Origin: CAJYAN01 sp046484825
GTDB taxonomy: Bacteria > Pseudomonadota > Gammaproteobacteria > UBA6429 > Thiohalophilaceae
NCBI GenBank assembly: GCA_046484825.1
Contig: JAWOIE010000074.1
Span: 1-9,022, forward strand
DNA: 9,022 bases
Direction of reading: 5' to 3'
The notes under the pieces were generated by a model. It worked only from the letters and a program-made list of their open reading frames with translations, was not told where the DNA came from and did not search any database. Below, piece by piece: positions 1 through 6,105 of this stretch. The position numbers and the translations under genes were made by a program. Positions within the stretch are counted from its first letter, which is position 1, and each line of letters starts with the position of its first letter.

Positions 1-741
1 GATCAGGGTATTCAGTTGTTTGATACTTTTAAATCAGATACCTGGGAACACAGTTACGCGATCCTGTATGGCAATGGTGGCGTCAACAAAGACAACCGTG
101 ATGGTGAATTTGATACCACGGTTTACTGGTCATCGGAAAAGGTCTTTGGTGGTAAGGGCCCCTGGCGCGATCACATGAAGTTCTATTTGTGGAATACCGA
201 TGGGAAGAGAACCCTCTATGACTCAGCACTGTTAAATACAGCCGGCACATCTCAGCAGGAGGCTGAAAAGGTCTATGACCGTAAACTGACCGGTGTTGGT
301 TTTACCTACCAGAGAAACAAGTACCGCCTCTGGGGTGAATATATCAAGGCCGAGGGCATGATCTTTAACGGTTCAACCGGGGGGGCGGTACCTGGTGCAT
401 TGAACAATGCGGGCACCGTAGTATCACAGTTCACCCTGTCGCCAACAGGTGAGTCCGACGGTGGCTATATTGACTTTGGTTACAAGGTCACTCCGAAGCT
501 GGAGCTGGATATTCGCTATGACTGGTACAATCGTGTCACCAATCTTGCTGCCAGTCGGGAACGGAAATACGAGACCACGACGTTGGGGATGCAGTACTGG
601 TTTAACCGGAAGTCAAAACTGCTCTTGAACTATGAAATAGGCTCGTTTGAGGCGCCTGCCCTGGCCGCGACCCACGCCGCCAACCAGATTGCTGATTCGA
701 TTGATGGCAAGATCAGCGCACAGGTGTTTATGTTGTTCTAA
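1..741 (+). CDS. Outer-membrane porin-like beta-barrel protein, C-terminal part
   Basis: The reading frame is open from base 1, so the N-terminus and signal peptide lie outside the window; 246 residues are visible. The protein alternates short amphipathic strands rich in Tyr, Trp and Phe (WEHSYAILYGNG, DHMKFYLWNT, YRLWGEYIKAEG, YIDFGYKV, LELDIRYDWYN, TTLGMQYWFN, KLLLNYEIG) with polar loops, and it ends in Phe (QVFMLF). Both are hallmarks of a Gram-negative beta-barrel with a C-terminal insertion signal. The general style recalls phosphate-selective porins of the OprO/OprP type, but that family assignment is from impression only; a generic trimeric porin is equally possible. Its role would be solute passage across the outer membrane. 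The first Met-equivalent in frame (TTG at 16) is internal and not a true start. A strong terminator follows directly, so this is the last gene of its unit. Confidence 0.6.
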   Translation, partial: DQGIQLFDTFKSDTWEHSYAILYGNGGVNKDNRDGEFDTTVYWSSEKVFGGKGPWRDHMKFYLWNTDGKRTLYDSALLNTAGTSQQEAEKVYDRKLTGVGFTYQRNKYRLWGEYIKAEGMIFNGSTGGAVPGALNNAGTVVSQFTLSPTGESDGGYIDFGYKVTPKLELDIRYDWYNRVTNLAASRERKYETTTLGMQYWFNRKSKLLLNYEIGSFEAPALAATHAANQIADSIDGKISAQVFMLF

Positions 742-767
742 ATCAGCAATAAACGGCTCGTCCGTAG

Positions 768-796
768 AAACCCCGGCCATCTGCCGGGGTTTTTTT
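768..796 (+). terminator. Rho-independent terminator of the porin gene
   Basis: A perfect 7-bp GC stem (CCCCGGC / GCCGGGG, 771-777 and 783-789) with a 5-base loop is followed by seven T residues (790-796). It lies 30 bp after the porin stop codon. On the minus strand the same hairpin is followed by only three T, so any help to the convergent DUF2905 gene would be weaker. Confidence 0.9.
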
Positions 797-872
797 ATGG
801 CTGAAAAAAAGGTAGGACTGGCGAAAGGATGTGCGATATTGAGCCCGACAGGTTTCGTATTGAAGATATCTA

Positions 873-1073
873 TCAGCGCCGCAGAAACCAGAAGATCAGC
901 GAGAGTACCAGGCTGACGATAATGGCGCTGGTGATGGGGAGATAAAGCCGGAAATTTTCCCTGTCGATGACGATGTCACCGGGCAGGCGTCCCAGGCCAG
1001 TTTTTTGTAGCCAGGGCCACAGCAGGCCCAGGACGACCAAAAGGATGCCAATAGTGATAAGCGTGCGAGACAT
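873..1073 (-). CDS. DUF2905 family small membrane protein
   Basis: This 66-residue protein has two predicted membrane helices (about residues 4-21 and 44-64). Between them is a conserved-looking loop with the motif GLGRLPGDIVI (26-36), and it ends FWFLRR. The length, the two helices and the central GRLPGDI motif match the DUF2905 family, which has no established function. It is probably an inner-membrane protein with the short loop on one side. The start chosen is the ATG at 1073 because family members begin about four residues before helix 1; an in-frame TTG at 1094 would add seven residues. Neither start has a convincing ribosome binding site. It converges on the porin gene and sits alone downstream of rpiA, with 117 bp between them and no terminator seen, so co-transcription with rpiA is possible. 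Confidence 0.85.
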   Translation of the reverse strand: MSRTLITIGILLVVLGLLWPWLQKTGLGRLPGDIVIDRENFRLYLPITSAIIVSLVLSLIFWFLRR

Positions 1074-1190
1074 ACTGTTGACCAATAGTGGCAAGAGACG
1101 AGTAACGAGGGGAAAACAGAATAGTTTTATTATTTGTCTTTGGGGTTTAACAAACTCATTCTATACGCACCTCGGTACTCGAACCTGTGT

Positions 1191-1856
1191 TTAATCCATG
1201 GTCCTCACACCACTCTGTGTCCCCAGCAGCAGCACATCGGCCGGGCGTCTGGCGAACAGGCCGTTGGTGACGACGCCGGTGATCATATTCAATTTGGTTT
1301 CGATGTCGACGGGGTCGAGGATGTCGAGCTCGTGAATATCGAGAATGATATTGCCGTTGTCGGTAGTAAAACCTTCGCGCAGCACCGGTTGGCCACCGAT
1401 CTGTTTGATGATCTCACGAGCGACCAGGCTGCGCGCCATGGGGATGACTTCAACCGGCAGGGGGAATTTGCCCAGGCGGTCCACCAGTTTGCTCTCGTCG
1501 GCGATACAGACAAATTTCTTGCTCGCGGCGGCAACGATCTTTTCGCGTGTGAGTGCGCCGCCACCACCTTTGACCAGATGCAGGTGGCGGGTGGTTTCAT
1601 CCGCGCCATCGACATAGAGGGACAGGCCATTTACATCATTGAGCTCGAACACCGGGATACCGTGGCCCTTGAGGCGCTCGGCGCTGGCGACTGAGCTGGC
1701 GACGGTGCCTTCGATCTTGCCTTTAATCCTGGCCAGCGCATCGATAAAGCAATTGGCCGTGGAGCCGGTACCGACGCCGATGATGGTGCCGGCCTCGACA
1801 TATTCAATCGCCGCCTCGGCGACCTGTTGTTTCATTTCATCCTGTGTTAGTGCCAT
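1191..1856 (-). CDS. rpiA: Ribose-5-phosphate isomerase A
   Basis: RpiA interconverts ribose 5-phosphate and ribulose 5-phosphate in the non-oxidative pentose phosphate pathway, in the cytosol. The 221-residue product is the usual length (E. coli 219). Visible motifs are the phosphate-binding GVGTGSTA (27-34), YVDGADE (81-87), KGGGGALTREK (96-106) and TDNGN (165-169). The residues equivalent to E. coli D81, D84, K94 and E103 are present as D83, D86, K96 and E105, so the active site looks intact. The ATG at 1856 is chosen because GAGG lies 8 bases upstream and homology begins at ALTQDE. An in-frame ATG at 1919 would add a 21-residue tail unlike the family, and it overlaps the predicted -10 box, so it would not be in the transcript. 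The gene is divergent from ilvA. Confidence 0.96.
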   Translation of the reverse strand: MALTQDEMKQQVAEAAIEYVEAGTIIGVGTGSTANCFIDALARIKGKIEGTVASSVASAERLKGHGIPVFELNDVNGLSLYVDGADETTRHLHLVKGGGGALTREKIVAAASKKFVCIADESKLVDRLGKFPLPVEVIPMARSLVAREIIKQIGGQPVLREGFTTDNGNIILDIHELDILDPVDIETKLNMITGVVTNGLFARRPADVLLLGTQSGVRTMD

Positions 1857-1896
1857 GTCATATGCCTCATTATTTTCGTTATTTGTTGCCAGCGCA

Positions 1897-1925
1897 TTGT
1901 TGCGCCGCGTATCTGCCATTATATT
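1897..1925 (+). promoter_or_regulatory. Candidate sigma70 promoter of ilvA
   Basis: TTGTTG (1897-1902), a 17-base spacer and TATATT (1920-1925) give a good -10 and a half-matching -35. The predicted start near 1932 would leave a leader of about 38 bases before the ilvA ATG, too short for a classical leader-peptide attenuator. The -10 overlaps the opposing rpiA -10 box. This is pattern matching only. Confidence 0.45.
1918..1923 (-). promoter_or_regulatory. Candidate -10 box of rpiA
   Basis: A perfect TATAAT reads on the minus strand here, about 60 bases upstream of the chosen rpiA start. No good -35 hexamer lies 16-18 bases further up (GGATAC at 17), so either an activator or an extended contact would be needed. 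The box overlaps the -10 proposed for ilvA on the other strand. Confidence 0.45.
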
Positions 1926-1969
1926 AGCCCTTTCGGGTAGGTATCCAGTTGAAACGAGTGAATCACAGT

Positions 1970-3487
1970 ATGTTAGCAGAGTATGTCGAGCGCATTTTAC
2001 GGGCAAGGGTCTATGACCTGGCCGAGAAGACCCCCCTGGAACCTGCCCGGCGCCTGAGCCAGAGACTCGCGAATCATGTCTGGCTCAAGCGGGAAGACTT
2101 ACAATCGGTATTTTCTTTCAAGCTGCGCGGCGCCTATAACAAGATTTCTCAATTGACCGCGGCGCAGCAGGCCAAGGGGATTATTGCCGCCTCAGCGGGT
2201 AATCATGCCCAGGGTGTGGCCCTGTCGGCACACAAGCTGGGCCTGGCGGCCGTGATTGTCATGCCCAAGACCACGCCGCGCATCAAGGTGGAGGCAGTGG
2301 CCTCGTGGGGGGCCGAGGTGGTGCTGCACGGCAATACCTATGATGACGCCTATGCGCGTTCCATGAAAATTGTCGCCGATCGCGGCCTGACCTATATCCA
2401 TCCCTATGACGACCCGGACGTGATTGCCGGGCAGGGGACCATCGCCCGGGAGATTATCGATAGCCATGGCGTTGAGATTGACGCCATTTTCGTCCCCGTG
2501 GGTGGGGGTGGGCTGATTGCCGGTATCTCCTCCTATATCAAACAGCTGCACCCGCATATCAAAATCATCGGTGTCGAGCCGGACGATGCCCCCAGCATGC
2601 ACGATGCCCTGCGGGCCGATCGGCGTGTGGTGCTGGACAAGGTGGGCATTTTTGCCGATGGCGTGGCCGTACGGCAGGTGGGGGAAGAGAACTTTCGCAT
2701 TGCCCGGCAGACCGTTGACGAAGTAGTGCTGGTAACGACCGATGAGCTGTGCGCGGCCATAAAGGACATTTTCGACGACACCCGCTCCATCGTCGAGCCC
2801 GCCGGCGCGCTGGCCGTGGCCGGCATGAAAAAATATGTGTACCGGGAGTCGATTAGCGGCAAGACCCTGATCGCGATCAACAGTGGCGCCAATATGAATT
2901 TTGATCGCCTGCGGCACGTCGCCGAGCGGGCGGATATTGGCGAGCGCCGCGAGGCCCTGTTTGCGGTCACCATTCCGGAACGCCCCGGTAGCTTTCGTGA
3001 GTTCTGCGACGCCATTGGCCTGCGGGGTATCACCGAGTTCAATTATCGCTACGCCGATAGCCAGCACGCGCATGTGTTTGTGGGGATTCAGATCAACGAG
3101 AGTGAGGCGGAAAAGGATGCCCTGCTGGCCAAACTGGTGGATATGGGCTATCCCGTTGTGGATATGACCGACAATGAGATGGCCAAGCTGCATATCCGCT
3201 ACATGGTCGGGGGGCGCGCGCAGAATACCGCGGTCGAGCGCCTGTTTCGCTTTCAGTTTCCCGAGCGACCCGGTGCCCTGCTGCGATTCCTCAACCATAT
3301 GGGCCAGCAGTGGAACATCAGCCTGTTTCACTATCGCAATCACGGCGCGGACTATGGTCGTATTCTTGTGGGTATGCAGGTGCCACCGGAGCAGGATGCC
3401 GAGCTGCGGGCCTTTCTCGAAGAGATCGCCTACACCTATTGGGAAGAGACCGACAACCCGGCCTATCAGTTGTTCCTCGGCAGCTAA
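1970..3487 (+). CDS. ilvA: Threonine ammonia-lyase (threonine deaminase), biosynthetic
   Basis: IlvA is a PLP enzyme that deaminates L-threonine to 2-oxobutanoate, the committed step of isoleucine synthesis. The 505-residue product is close to E. coli IlvA (514). The catalytic domain (about 1-320) shows the PLP lysine in SFKLRGAYNK (K51), SAGNHAQG (75-82), the phosphate-cradling VGGGGLIAG (177-185) and SGAN (305-308). Two C-terminal ACT-like regulatory domains follow, starting near VTIPERPGSF (333-342) and FQFPERPGAL (428-437). Having both is the mark of the isoleucine-inhibited biosynthetic form rather than the short catabolic TdcB. The ATG at 1970 is chosen because homologs of the Pseudomonas type begin MLxxYVxxIL; an in-frame TTG at 1949 adds seven residues. 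The ribosome binding site is weak. No other isoleucine-pathway gene is adjacent. Confidence 0.96.
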   Translation: MLAEYVERILRARVYDLAEKTPLEPARRLSQRLANHVWLKREDLQSVFSFKLRGAYNKISQLTAAQQAKGIIAASAGNHAQGVALSAHKLGLAAVIVMPKTTPRIKVEAVASWGAEVVLHGNTYDDAYARSMKIVADRGLTYIHPYDDPDVIAGQGTIAREIIDSHGVEIDAIFVPVGGGGLIAGISSYIKQLHPHIKIIGVEPDDAPSMHDALRADRRVVLDKVGIFADGVAVRQVGEENFRIARQTVDEVVLVTTDELCAAIKDIFDDTRSIVEPAGALAVAGMKKYVYRESISGKTLIAINSGANMNFDRLRHVAERADIGERREALFAVTIPERPGSFREFCDAIGLRGITEFNYRYADSQHAHVFVGIQINESEAEKDALLAKLVDMGYPVVDMTDNEMAKLHIRYMVGGRAQNTAVERLFRFQFPERPGALLRFLNHMGQQWNISLFHYRNHGADYGRILVGMQVPPEQDAELRAFLEEIAYTYWEETDNPAYQLFLGS

Positions 3488-3494
3488 CCTCATT

Positions 3495-3522
3495 ACCCCG
3501 TGCAGGCCTGCTGGCGCGGGGT
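3495..3522 (+). terminator. Hairpin after ilvA, possible weak terminator
   Basis: ACCCCG (3495-3500) pairs with CGGGGT (3517-3522), with a further GC/GC pair pair beyond one mismatch, eight bases after the ilvA stop. There is no T-run behind it (AAGTCG follows), so it may protect the 3' end or assist Rho rather than act as an intrinsic terminator. Confidence 0.35.
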
Positions 3523-3801
3523 AAGTCGTTGCAGAGGCGGAAATCCCGCCGCACTAGCAGCGGGCAGAGAACAAACCACACGCCGCGCAGCGGCGCCATT
3601 TCCGGACTGCATGCCAGAGCAGTTTTAACCCGGGCAGTTACACAGAATTATTTACAGCCTCCCCACCAGGCCGAGGTCCCCTCGCTGTCCAGCGACAGGC
3701 TGTCATCCCGCCGGGACATACCGCAAAGGCGGTTCCGAAATGCGCCGTATCGGTAGCGCTTCGCCACCGGGATCACCATGCCCTGCAGGCTAGAGCCTTG
3801 T
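3523..3801. other. Gene-free spacer downstream of ilvA
   Basis: No convincing gene is present; the open frames here lack ribosome binding sites and family features. The stretch holds several small dyads, the clearest being CGGT-A-GCG / CGC-C-ACCG with a 3-base loop (3751-3769). It also holds an A/T-rich word TTACACAGAATTATTTACAG (3638-3657) that looks like the edge of an old mobile element. GGCTAGAGCCTT (3788-3799), just before repeat R1, recurs on the minus strand beside the other repeat array (6396-6407). The region is best read as accumulated repeat debris between convergent genes. Confidence 0.5.
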
Positions 3802-3906
3802 ACTTAGGACCCCCTTGCCACCCAAAGAACCTCTTTGAGTTTCATTATGGGCACCTTCGCCTCTGGCTCCAGGCGTCACCAAGTATGCCTACGCTACGGC
3901 AAGGCC
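3802..3906 (+). repeat. Dispersed repeat copy R1 (inverted relative to R2)
   Basis: The core 3819-3898 matches the reverse complement of 6501-6580 at 77 of 80 positions by direct reading, without gaps. Flanks match less well (ACTTAGGACCCCC here versus ACTTAGAACCCC in R2). The unit can fold: CAAAGA-ACC-TCTTTG (3823-3837) is a perfect 6-bp hairpin, and CGCCT/AGGCG (3859-3876) a second one. It contains a short open frame beginning at ATG 3847 or TTG 3835, also readable in R2, but without a ribosome binding site. It may be a non-autonomous mobile or REP-like element. It lies between convergent genes, as such elements often do. Confidence 0.85.
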
Positions 3907-3936
3907 AGGGGGCGGGCGGGCCCTATCTGCGGGCAT

Positions 3937-3964
3937 AAAAAAAGCCCGCTTTCGCGGGCTTTTT
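3937..3964 (-). terminator. Rho-independent terminator of the histone-like gene
   Basis: A perfect GCCCGC / GCGGGC stem (3944-3949, 3954-3959) with a TTTC loop is flanked by seven A on the left and five T on the right, so it can work on both strands. On the minus strand it stands 24 bases after the stop codon of the lysine-rich protein gene and has the longer U-run, which fits that gene best. It would also stop readthrough from ilvA. Confidence 0.9.
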
Positions 3965-3988
3965 CGGGTATTTACCCAAGGTCAGCGC

Positions 3989-4348
3989 TTACTTGCGCCG
4001 TGCTGCCTTTTTCTTGGCAGTTTTCTTTTTGGCGGCTTTTTTCTTACCGGCCTTTTTCTTCGCGACTTTCTTTTTCGCTTTTTTCTTGGCTACTTTCTTT
4101 TTGGCCTTTTTCTTCGCAGCCTTCTTCTTGGCTACTTTCTTTTTCGCTTTTTTCTTAGCGACTTTCTTTTTGGCCTTTTTCTTGGCTACTTTCTTCTTTG
4201 CAGCCTTTTTCTTAGCGGTCTTCTTTTTGGCTACCTTTTTCTTGGTCGCCTTCTTCTTGGTAGCTACCTTCTTCTTAGTAGCTGTCTTTTTCTTGGCAGT
4301 GCGTTTTTTCGCAGCTGTCTTCTTTTTGGCTTTCTTTTTTGTTGCCAT
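3989..4348 (-). CDS. Histone H1-like Lys/Ala-rich DNA-binding protein
   Basis: The 119-residue product is made almost only of Lys and Ala with some Thr and Val and a few Arg and Gly, and has no hydrophobic core. This is the composition of bacterial histone H1-like proteins (Chlamydia Hc2 and the C-terminal tail of Pseudomonas AlgP/AlgR3). Such proteins bind DNA through charge and are thought to compact the nucleoid or tune transcription. The middle (51-100) repeats KKKVAKKKA five times with one short interruption; the N-terminal part uses KKKTA/KKKVAT variants and the end is AARRK. The ATG at 4348 is chosen because AGAGGG lies about 9 bases upstream; an upstream in-frame alternative start would add nine residues. 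No globular domain is fused to it, so it corresponds to a tail-only protein. The opposite strand reads as a long FFLA-type frame that is only a shadow. Confidence 0.85.
   Translation of the reverse strand: MATKKKAKKKTAAKKRTAKKKTATKKKVATKKKATKKKVAKKKTAKKKAAKKKVAKKKAKKKVAKKKAKKKVAKKKAAKKKAKKKVAKKKAKKKVAKKKAGKKKAAKKKTAKKKAARRK
4049..4198 (-). repeat. 27-bp coding tandem repeat in histone-like gene
   Basis: Five copies of a 9-residue unit (KKKVAKKKA), three contiguous and two more after a 5-residue AKKKA interruption, are encoded here. Copies differ at synonymous positions (AAA/AAG and GCC/GCG/GCT/GCA alternation), so the array is not freshly expanded, but it remains a candidate for length variation between strains. 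Confidence 0.8.
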
Positions 4349-4404
4349 TTTTACAACCCTCTGGTAGTTGAACACTGAGTTAACAACGCGAGTATAGCTA
4401 ACTT

Positions 4405-4432
4405 ACAATAAAATGCTAGTAAGTGTCGTCAA
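4405..4432 (-). promoter_or_regulatory. Candidate promoter of the histone-like gene
   Basis: On the minus strand TTGACG (4427-4432), a 16-base spacer and TATTGT (4405-4410) form a fair sigma70 promoter; a second -10-like TATACT lies at 4391-4396. An inverted repeat ACTTAC-N12-GTAAGT (4401-4424) covers the first -10 and most of the spacer, where a repressor could sit. The leader to the ATG would be about 50 bases. Confidence 0.45.
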
Positions 4433-4963
4433 AATCTATTTGCTACCGTTTGTTCACGTTAAGAATTCCGATTTCTGGAATCCAAAAACAGATCTCAGGT
4501 AAAAATTTTGCCGGGTGAGCAGAATTTTTTAAATAGTACGACCAACCAGGGGAAGAATTCATGTTTGTTGGAGCGCCTCCCCGCGAAAATTTACAAAATT
4601 CCATCTCAACAGCGCTGCAGACTTAAAAAATCACGCCTGCCAACGATGATGACCTGGGCTATCAAGCGTTACCGAAGCGATTTATCGTCCCCAACGTGGC
4701 CAGACTTTAAAAAAATAGCCGTTGAGACCGGTGAATTTAGTTTTTGGCGGCATGATCGCACTCATAAAGATAAATTTTTTGCGATATGAAGGTGCCGAAG
4801 AAGAAAAAATTACCCTTTGCGGTGCATCTGGGGGCCAAAAATTAAAAAATTTGCGTGTGCTGGCGATAAAAAATTGCACTTTGCAACAGAATTGATACTT
4901 GAGGCGGTGAATTTGGTGTCTCGCGGGTCTGTCAGCAGGAAAAAATCAGTCAGTGGACGCGTG
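4433..4963. other. A/T-tract-rich gene-free spacer
   Basis: About 530 bp lie between the end of the EVE gene and the promoter of the histone-like gene. No frame here has a ribosome binding site or recognisable protein features. Runs of five to seven A or T are frequent. In 4709-4873 the successive tracts are centred near 4712, 4743, 4778, 4807, 4839 and 4871, roughly 32 bp apart. The word TTTGCG follows three of them (4778, 4816, 4850). Such phasing would be expected to bend DNA. A weak hairpin ACGCG/CGCGT (4957-4971) overlaps the EVE stop codon and is followed, on the minus strand, by six T at 4945-4940; it might end the EVE transcript but the gap is long for a normal terminator. Confidence 0.5.
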
Positions 4964-5443
4964 CTATCGCGTTGATGGTGGCTTGTTTTCCTGTTTGAGG
5001 ATGAAGTCCCAATGTTTTTTGCTGAGGGGCATGATGGACAGGCGGTTGCCACGTTTTAACAGCGCCATGTCGGCCAGTGATGTGTAGTTTTTAAGTTCAT
5101 GCAGGGGGATCTCACGCTTGAGTCGGCGAACAAACTGTACGTCGACCATGTACCAGCGCGGATTTTGCGGGGTGCTCCCCGGATCATAGTACTTGCTATG
5201 GGGATCAAAGGCGGATGGGTCGGGGTAGGCTGCCTTGACGACCCGCATTACGCCGACAACGGCAGGTTGCTTGCAGCTGGAATGGTAAAACAGGGCCAGA
5301 TCGCCGGGTTTCATCTGGTCGCGCAGCATATTGCGAACCTGATAATTACGCACGCCGTCCCAGTGTTCTGTCTGCCGGGGGCGGTTGGCGAGATCCTCGA
5401 TACTGAAGACATCGGGCTCTGATTTCATGAGCCAGTAGTTCAT
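4964..5443 (-). CDS. EVE domain-containing protein (THYN1-like)
   Basis: The 159-residue product is nearly a single EVE domain, a PUA-like fold thought to recognise modified bases in DNA or RNA (related to eukaryotic THYN1 and YTH domains). Visible features typical of the family are the start NYWLMKSEPDVFSIEDL (2-18), HWDGVRNYQVRN (27-38), the KPGDLALFYHSS strand-turn (45-56), AVVGVMRVVK (61-70) and the segment YYDPGSTPQNPRWYMVDV (85-102). The start is the ATG at 5443 and lies only 14 bases after the fau stop, so the two genes are almost surely co-transcribed. GGAA about 9 bases upstream may serve the ribosome. Its position behind 6S RNA and fau suggests a housekeeping nucleic-acid role rather than a defence role, but the true ligand is not known from sequence. 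Confidence 0.92.
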   Translation of the reverse strand: MNYWLMKSEPDVFSIEDLANRPRQTEHWDGVRNYQVRNMLRDQMKPGDLALFYHSSCKQPAVVGVMRVVKAAYPDPSAFDPHSKYYDPGSTPQNPRWYMVDVQFVRRLKREIPLHELKNYTSLADMALLKRGNRLSIMPLSKKHWDFILKQENKPPSTR

Positions 5444-5457
5444 GGCGCTGATTCCGG

Positions 5458-6084
5458 CTATGTAGCGGGTGCGTGATGCACCTGGTGGTTGAACTCATAG
5501 AGTGCGGCGTCCGTGACGACAGCATCCAGCGGTACATCCCAGGGTTGTGCCTCCAGCCCGGGCTGGTGTTGAAAGTCATAGGCCGTGCCCATGAGCCGGG
5601 GTTTGCGCCAGTGACTGTGCCGGTGCAGGAAGGCAAAGCTGCGATCGTAGTAACCACCGCCCATGCCGAGGCGATTACCCTGTGTATCGAAACCCACTAA
5701 CGGCATGAGCACCAGGTCCAGCCGCCGCAGGGGAAAGCCGCGCGCCCGCTTGTGATGACGAGGTTCGGGAATGCCATAGCGGTTTTGCTCCAGCACGGTA
5801 TCGGTGGTGAAGGGTACAAACCAGAGTCGATGAGTGTGTCGATGGCCGACAATGGGCAGATAGCAGTGCTTGCCCTGTTGCCAGGCGTAGTCAATGAGTG
5901 GCCGCAGGTCGATCTCGCCATCATTGGGCAGGTATACGGCGATGTGCCGGCTTTGCTGAAAGAGTCTTGAATGACGCGCCTGTTCGAGGAGTTGGGTGGC
6001 CGCGTGTTGTCGCTGCTGATGGGTCAGGCGGTGTCTCGCGGCGCGCAGCTGTTGGCGGAGTTGAGAGCGTGCTTGTGCAGTCAT
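5458..6084 (-). CDS. fau: 5-formyltetrahydrofolate cyclo-ligase
   Basis: The enzyme uses ATP to convert 5-formyl-THF to 5,10-methenyl-THF, returning a stored folate to one-carbon metabolism. The 208-residue product shows the family motifs YLPNDGEIDL (51-60), RYGIPEP (102-108), the nucleotide/substrate loop VGFDTQGNRLGMGGGYYDR (130-148) and VPLDAVVTD (184-192). The N-terminal third is rich in Arg, Gln and His, as in E. coli YgfA. The ATG at 6084 is the only sensible start, though it has no clear ribosome binding site. It begins 21 bases after the 3' end proposed for 6S RNA, so translation would depend on a dicistronic 6S-fau transcript, as established for E. coli ssrS-ygfA. The EVE gene follows in the same unit. 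Confidence 0.95.
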   Translation of the reverse strand: MTAQARSQLRQQLRAARHRLTHQQRQHAATQLLEQARHSRLFQQSRHIAVYLPNDGEIDLRPLIDYAWQQGKHCYLPIVGHRHTHRLWFVPFTTDTVLEQNRYGIPEPRHHKRARGFPLRRLDLVLMPLVGFDTQGNRLGMGGGYYDRSFAFLHRHSHWRKPRLMGTAYDFQHQPGLEAQPWDVPLDAVVTDAALYEFNHQVHHAPAT

Positions 6085-6105
6085 AGGCTGTGTCGTAATA
6101 AAAGT

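Noticed and set aside
797..916. Small plus-strand frame after the porin terminator
   Set aside because: It overlaps the end of the DUF2905 gene, lies beyond a strong terminator and has no recognisable feature.
1134..1694. 186-residue plus-strand open frame
   Set aside because: It is a shadow of rpiA on the opposite strand.
1857..1919. N-terminal extension of RpiA from an ATG at 1919
   Set aside because: The added residues are unlike the family, the later ATG has a better ribosome binding site, and the earlier ATG overlaps a predicted -10 box.
2192..3493. 433-residue minus-strand open frame
   Set aside because: It lies wholly antisense to ilvA, which has every catalytic and regulatory motif; long antisense frames are common in GC-rich codons.
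3835..4158. 107-residue plus-strand frame starting in R1
   Set aside because: Its first part is repeat sequence and the rest runs through a terminator and antisense to the histone-like gene; only the part inside the repeat is noted as a finding.
3993..4367. Long plus-strand frame made of Phe, Leu and Ala, like a membrane protein
   Set aside because: It is the antisense of the Lys/Ala repeat gene; AAG/AAA lysine codons read backwards give Phe and Leu. The minus-strand gene has a ribosome binding site and a terminator.
4508..4789. 93-residue open frame in the A/T-rich spacer
   Set aside because: It has no ribosome binding site, no recognisable domain and composition like the surrounding non-coding DNA.
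4709..4873. CRISPR-like array because of the spacing of about 32 bp
   Set aside because: The units are not identical repeats with unique spacers; only short A/T tracts recur, and no cas gene is present.
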